Below are positions 63,401 to 64,000 of a stretch of DNA of 64,000 bases, in pieces. The translations under genes were made by a program, and so were the position numbers. Where the stretch lies: the NCBI RefSeq assembly GCF_018847375.1, contig NZ_CP072036.1, positions 2,480,001 to 2,544,000 of the forward strand, in the 5' to 3' direction. Source of the DNA: Akkermansia massiliensis (GTDB taxonomy: Bacteria > Verrucomicrobiota > Verrucomicrobiia > Verrucomicrobiales > Akkermansiaceae). Under the pieces are notes generated by a model. That model saw only the letters and a list, made by a program, of their open reading frames with translations, was not told the DNA's origin and made no database searches. Every line of letters starts with the position of its first letter. Position 1 is the first letter of the stretch.

Positions 63401-63898
63401 GCCACCCTGTCCGGGAATACGACGCTTCAGTCCGGCTCCGTCTTTGAACTGACCTTGTCCATGGGCGGTTCCGCCGGGAATGAACTGGCGTACAACAGCC
63501 TGATGCTTCAGTCCGGCGTCTTCCAGATTGACGCGGGGGCCAAGCTGAAGCTGGCGGCGTTGAGCCTCGACTATTCCACCGACTTCTGGGGAACCTCCCA
63601 CATCCTGAACTTCATTGAGGGGGGAGCGAACGCGACCCTGACGGGTAATTTCACGCTGGATGCGTCTTCCGCCGGAGATTACGCGGCGTACGGCCAGTGG
63701 AGCCTCCAGAAGAACGAGGATTCCAAGGAAGTGAGCATGGTGTGGACGCCGAATGCGGCTCCGGAAGCTTCTTCAGCCATGGCATCGGCGTTTACGGCTA
63801 CGGCGCCTGCTCCTGTTCCTGAACCGTCCTCATGCATGCTGCTGATGGCTGCGCTGGGAGCGGTGTTCCTGCGCCGTTCCGTTCCGCGGAACGAATAA
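60401..63898 (+). CDS. Secreted S6-type serine protease with autotransporter repeats and PEP-CTERM tail (copy 2)
   Basis: An 1165-residue paralog of the preceding protein. A signal peptide (MNVYHYSGLLGAACLLTPAYG) is followed by the S6 domain with His94 (ATVSHDYYN), Asp137 (TYDYRVQRLSKIV) and Ser251 (GDSGSPCYVY). The first about 730 residues and the last about 300 align well with copy 1. About 350 residues of repeat stalk present in copy 1 (its residues about 740-1090) are missing, leaving one NSYSGGTVIDAGTL, one AYTGGTTVNEGTL and one NTYSGGTSVNGGTL repeat. The tail is [24 protein letters not shown]. Diverged loops around Ser251 and residues 95-130 suggest a different target specificity. Confidence 0.9.
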   Translation: MNVYHYSGLLGAACLLTPAYGGLMSDSFDVQTYRDFAENRGIFDVNAKDVAIYDKNGNYVGTIPKMMNFDGVADAHIGEAALVGGPGFIATVSHDYYNHFVSFTVRFGAKQGTPFYDSYRSVTRKDAWGDKSDLTYDYRVQRLSKIVTEAEYAPYLTDPEYLDNMKGRLVMRAGSGVQAVATGNGKQEKIDASYGYLTGGTLVFEGQASAPGTGEPDPENAKTYPAYRFWYNFKKPSESNPLPSGGLSGDSGSPCYVYNENSGKWEWVGAAQSASGSGYGQFTQMRSGNQWASDYVDSFNRTISVAASGDVLWNVTDTDGNGTFVQRGVTTDYTGLAAGLRGDTSTKGTQATNEQLNACNNLIFDGSGGTIVLQGSVDTGAGSLTFNRDYVLSDGGDSSRRLNTAGFVVNKGAAVTTLLTGASGDEWRKIGEGDLIVSGHGNNAADINVGGGGNLILDRDGYAARNVKLNGGGVMVRLAGENQVSGEFIFGHRGGVVDMYGHNLTLNAITHLDSGACFGNFRANTAVTFTFTGHGAQDYLGGFMDGGALKDGQLHVVYAPGTGEGSVWNLSGHIFNTGTWTVQGGEVKVAGVHALHAGGYVDENDWETALFATGTVNVESGARFTAGGHAEVGSSVNVADGGTYAILSGGSHSGNVALSGSGAVMRAEVDSGSATESGVISGTGSLVKTGEGTLVLTGANSYSGGTVIDAGTLAVGDGEKDGSLGTGTIVNNGTLAFNSLRAGSVNLQISGTGRLVKNGSGMLAVQKHQAYTGGTTVNEGTLMLISGGEEGIIRGGLVINRGATVSLRGVDCFGNSGNEACVSHVEINGGTLFQNDTRNQTFRNMTVTLAGGTLDGVAKGSMEVWTDTVFQVRAADRASEIRTVNVKLRGGSPAVFAVERGTAEADLKVSANIVNYSGAKGSVAKTGEGIMVLSGKNTYSGGTSVNGGTLAAASNQALGTGMATVNSGGCLVLGGLGTDAGTVSLGNNILVKNGGILSGSATLSGNTTLQSGSVFELTLSMGGSAGNELAYNSLMLQSGVFQIDAGAKLKLAALSLDYSTDFWGTSHILNFIEGGANATLTGNFTLDASSAGDYAAYGQWSLQKNEDSKEVSMVWTPNAAPEASSAMASAFTATAPAPVPEPSSCMLLMAALGAVFLRRSVPRNE

Positions 63899-63917
63899 AG
63901 AAGGCCTGTAAATTCAA

Positions 63918-63955
63918 CGCGCCGCATTCCGGAGGGAGTGCGGCGCGCTGCTTTT
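63918..63955 (+). terminator. Terminator after the second S6-type gene
   Basis: CGCGCCGCATTCC (63918-63930) pairs with GGAGTGCGGCGCG (63935-63947), one G-T wobble, 4-nt loop, followed by CTGCTTTT. It ends the tandem S6 gene pair. Confidence 0.75.
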
Positions 63956-64000
63956 CCGCGGTTACGGGAAGGAGGAGTAACGGTTTAAAAGGGAAGAATG

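Overview
This is a 64 kb chromosomal window, about 55-60% G+C over most of its length. It most resembles a host-associated Verrucomicrobiota, Akkermansia-like. The reasons are PEP-CTERM surface proteins with autotransporter-type repeats, tandem secreted GH20 hexosaminidases, a citramalate synthase, MeaB with a transcarboxylase-like subunit (propionate metabolism), and weak Shine-Dalgarno signals. The assignment rests on gene content and family resemblance; no search was run.

Layout. 1-5.7 kb: the end of a PTS EIIA-like gene, a small membrane protein, a Nudix hydrolase and two PEP-CTERM proteins, one with an SGNH esterase domain. 6.4-12.5 kb: a complete tripartite RND efflux operon. 12.7-16.6 kb: an exported M3 metallopeptidase divergent from cimA. 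16.7-18.8 kb: an AT-rich two-gene unit of unknown secreted proteins. 19-22.9 kb: a PUR-like protein, Mrp, a MATE transporter and a PH-domain gene broken by a stop codon. 23.2-29.7 kb: a five-gene hexuronate operon (kdgK, uxuA fused to an SDR reductase, uxaC, kdgA, MFS transporter) that would take glucuronate to pyruvate and glyceraldehyde-3-phosphate. 29.8-35.2 kb: a lone cysteine-protease-like protein, a carboxyltransferase, cardiolipin synthase and thyA-folA. 35.3-40 kb: a second RND operon with its own MarR regulator. 40.2-44.1 kb: tRNA-Asp, pyrC, a metallo-hydrolase, a DEAD-box helicase and ruvC.

44.1-50.1 kb is the most disturbed part. It holds a 100 bp palindromic element and a very AT-rich pair, a cytoplasmic trypsin-like protease translationally coupled to a small membrane-anchored protein. 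Next to it lies a decayed duplicate of the alkylsulfatase/rppH region, whose intact copies follow. 50.1-55.3 kb: meaB, two tandem GH20 enzymes, tRNA-Gln and an orphan Panacea-domain protein. 55.7-63.9 kb: two tandem giant secreted proteins with an S6 (IgA-protease/SPATE-like) domain and autotransporter repeats, but a PEP-CTERM tail where a beta-barrel would be expected.

The best candidates for something undescribed are the protease/membrane-partner island (45.06-46.15 kb), the S6-PEP-CTERM proteases, the AT-rich secreted pair (16.7-18.8 kb) and the papain/ACTMAP-like protein at 29.8 kb. No CRISPR array, integrase, transposase, rRNA or replication origin was recognised.
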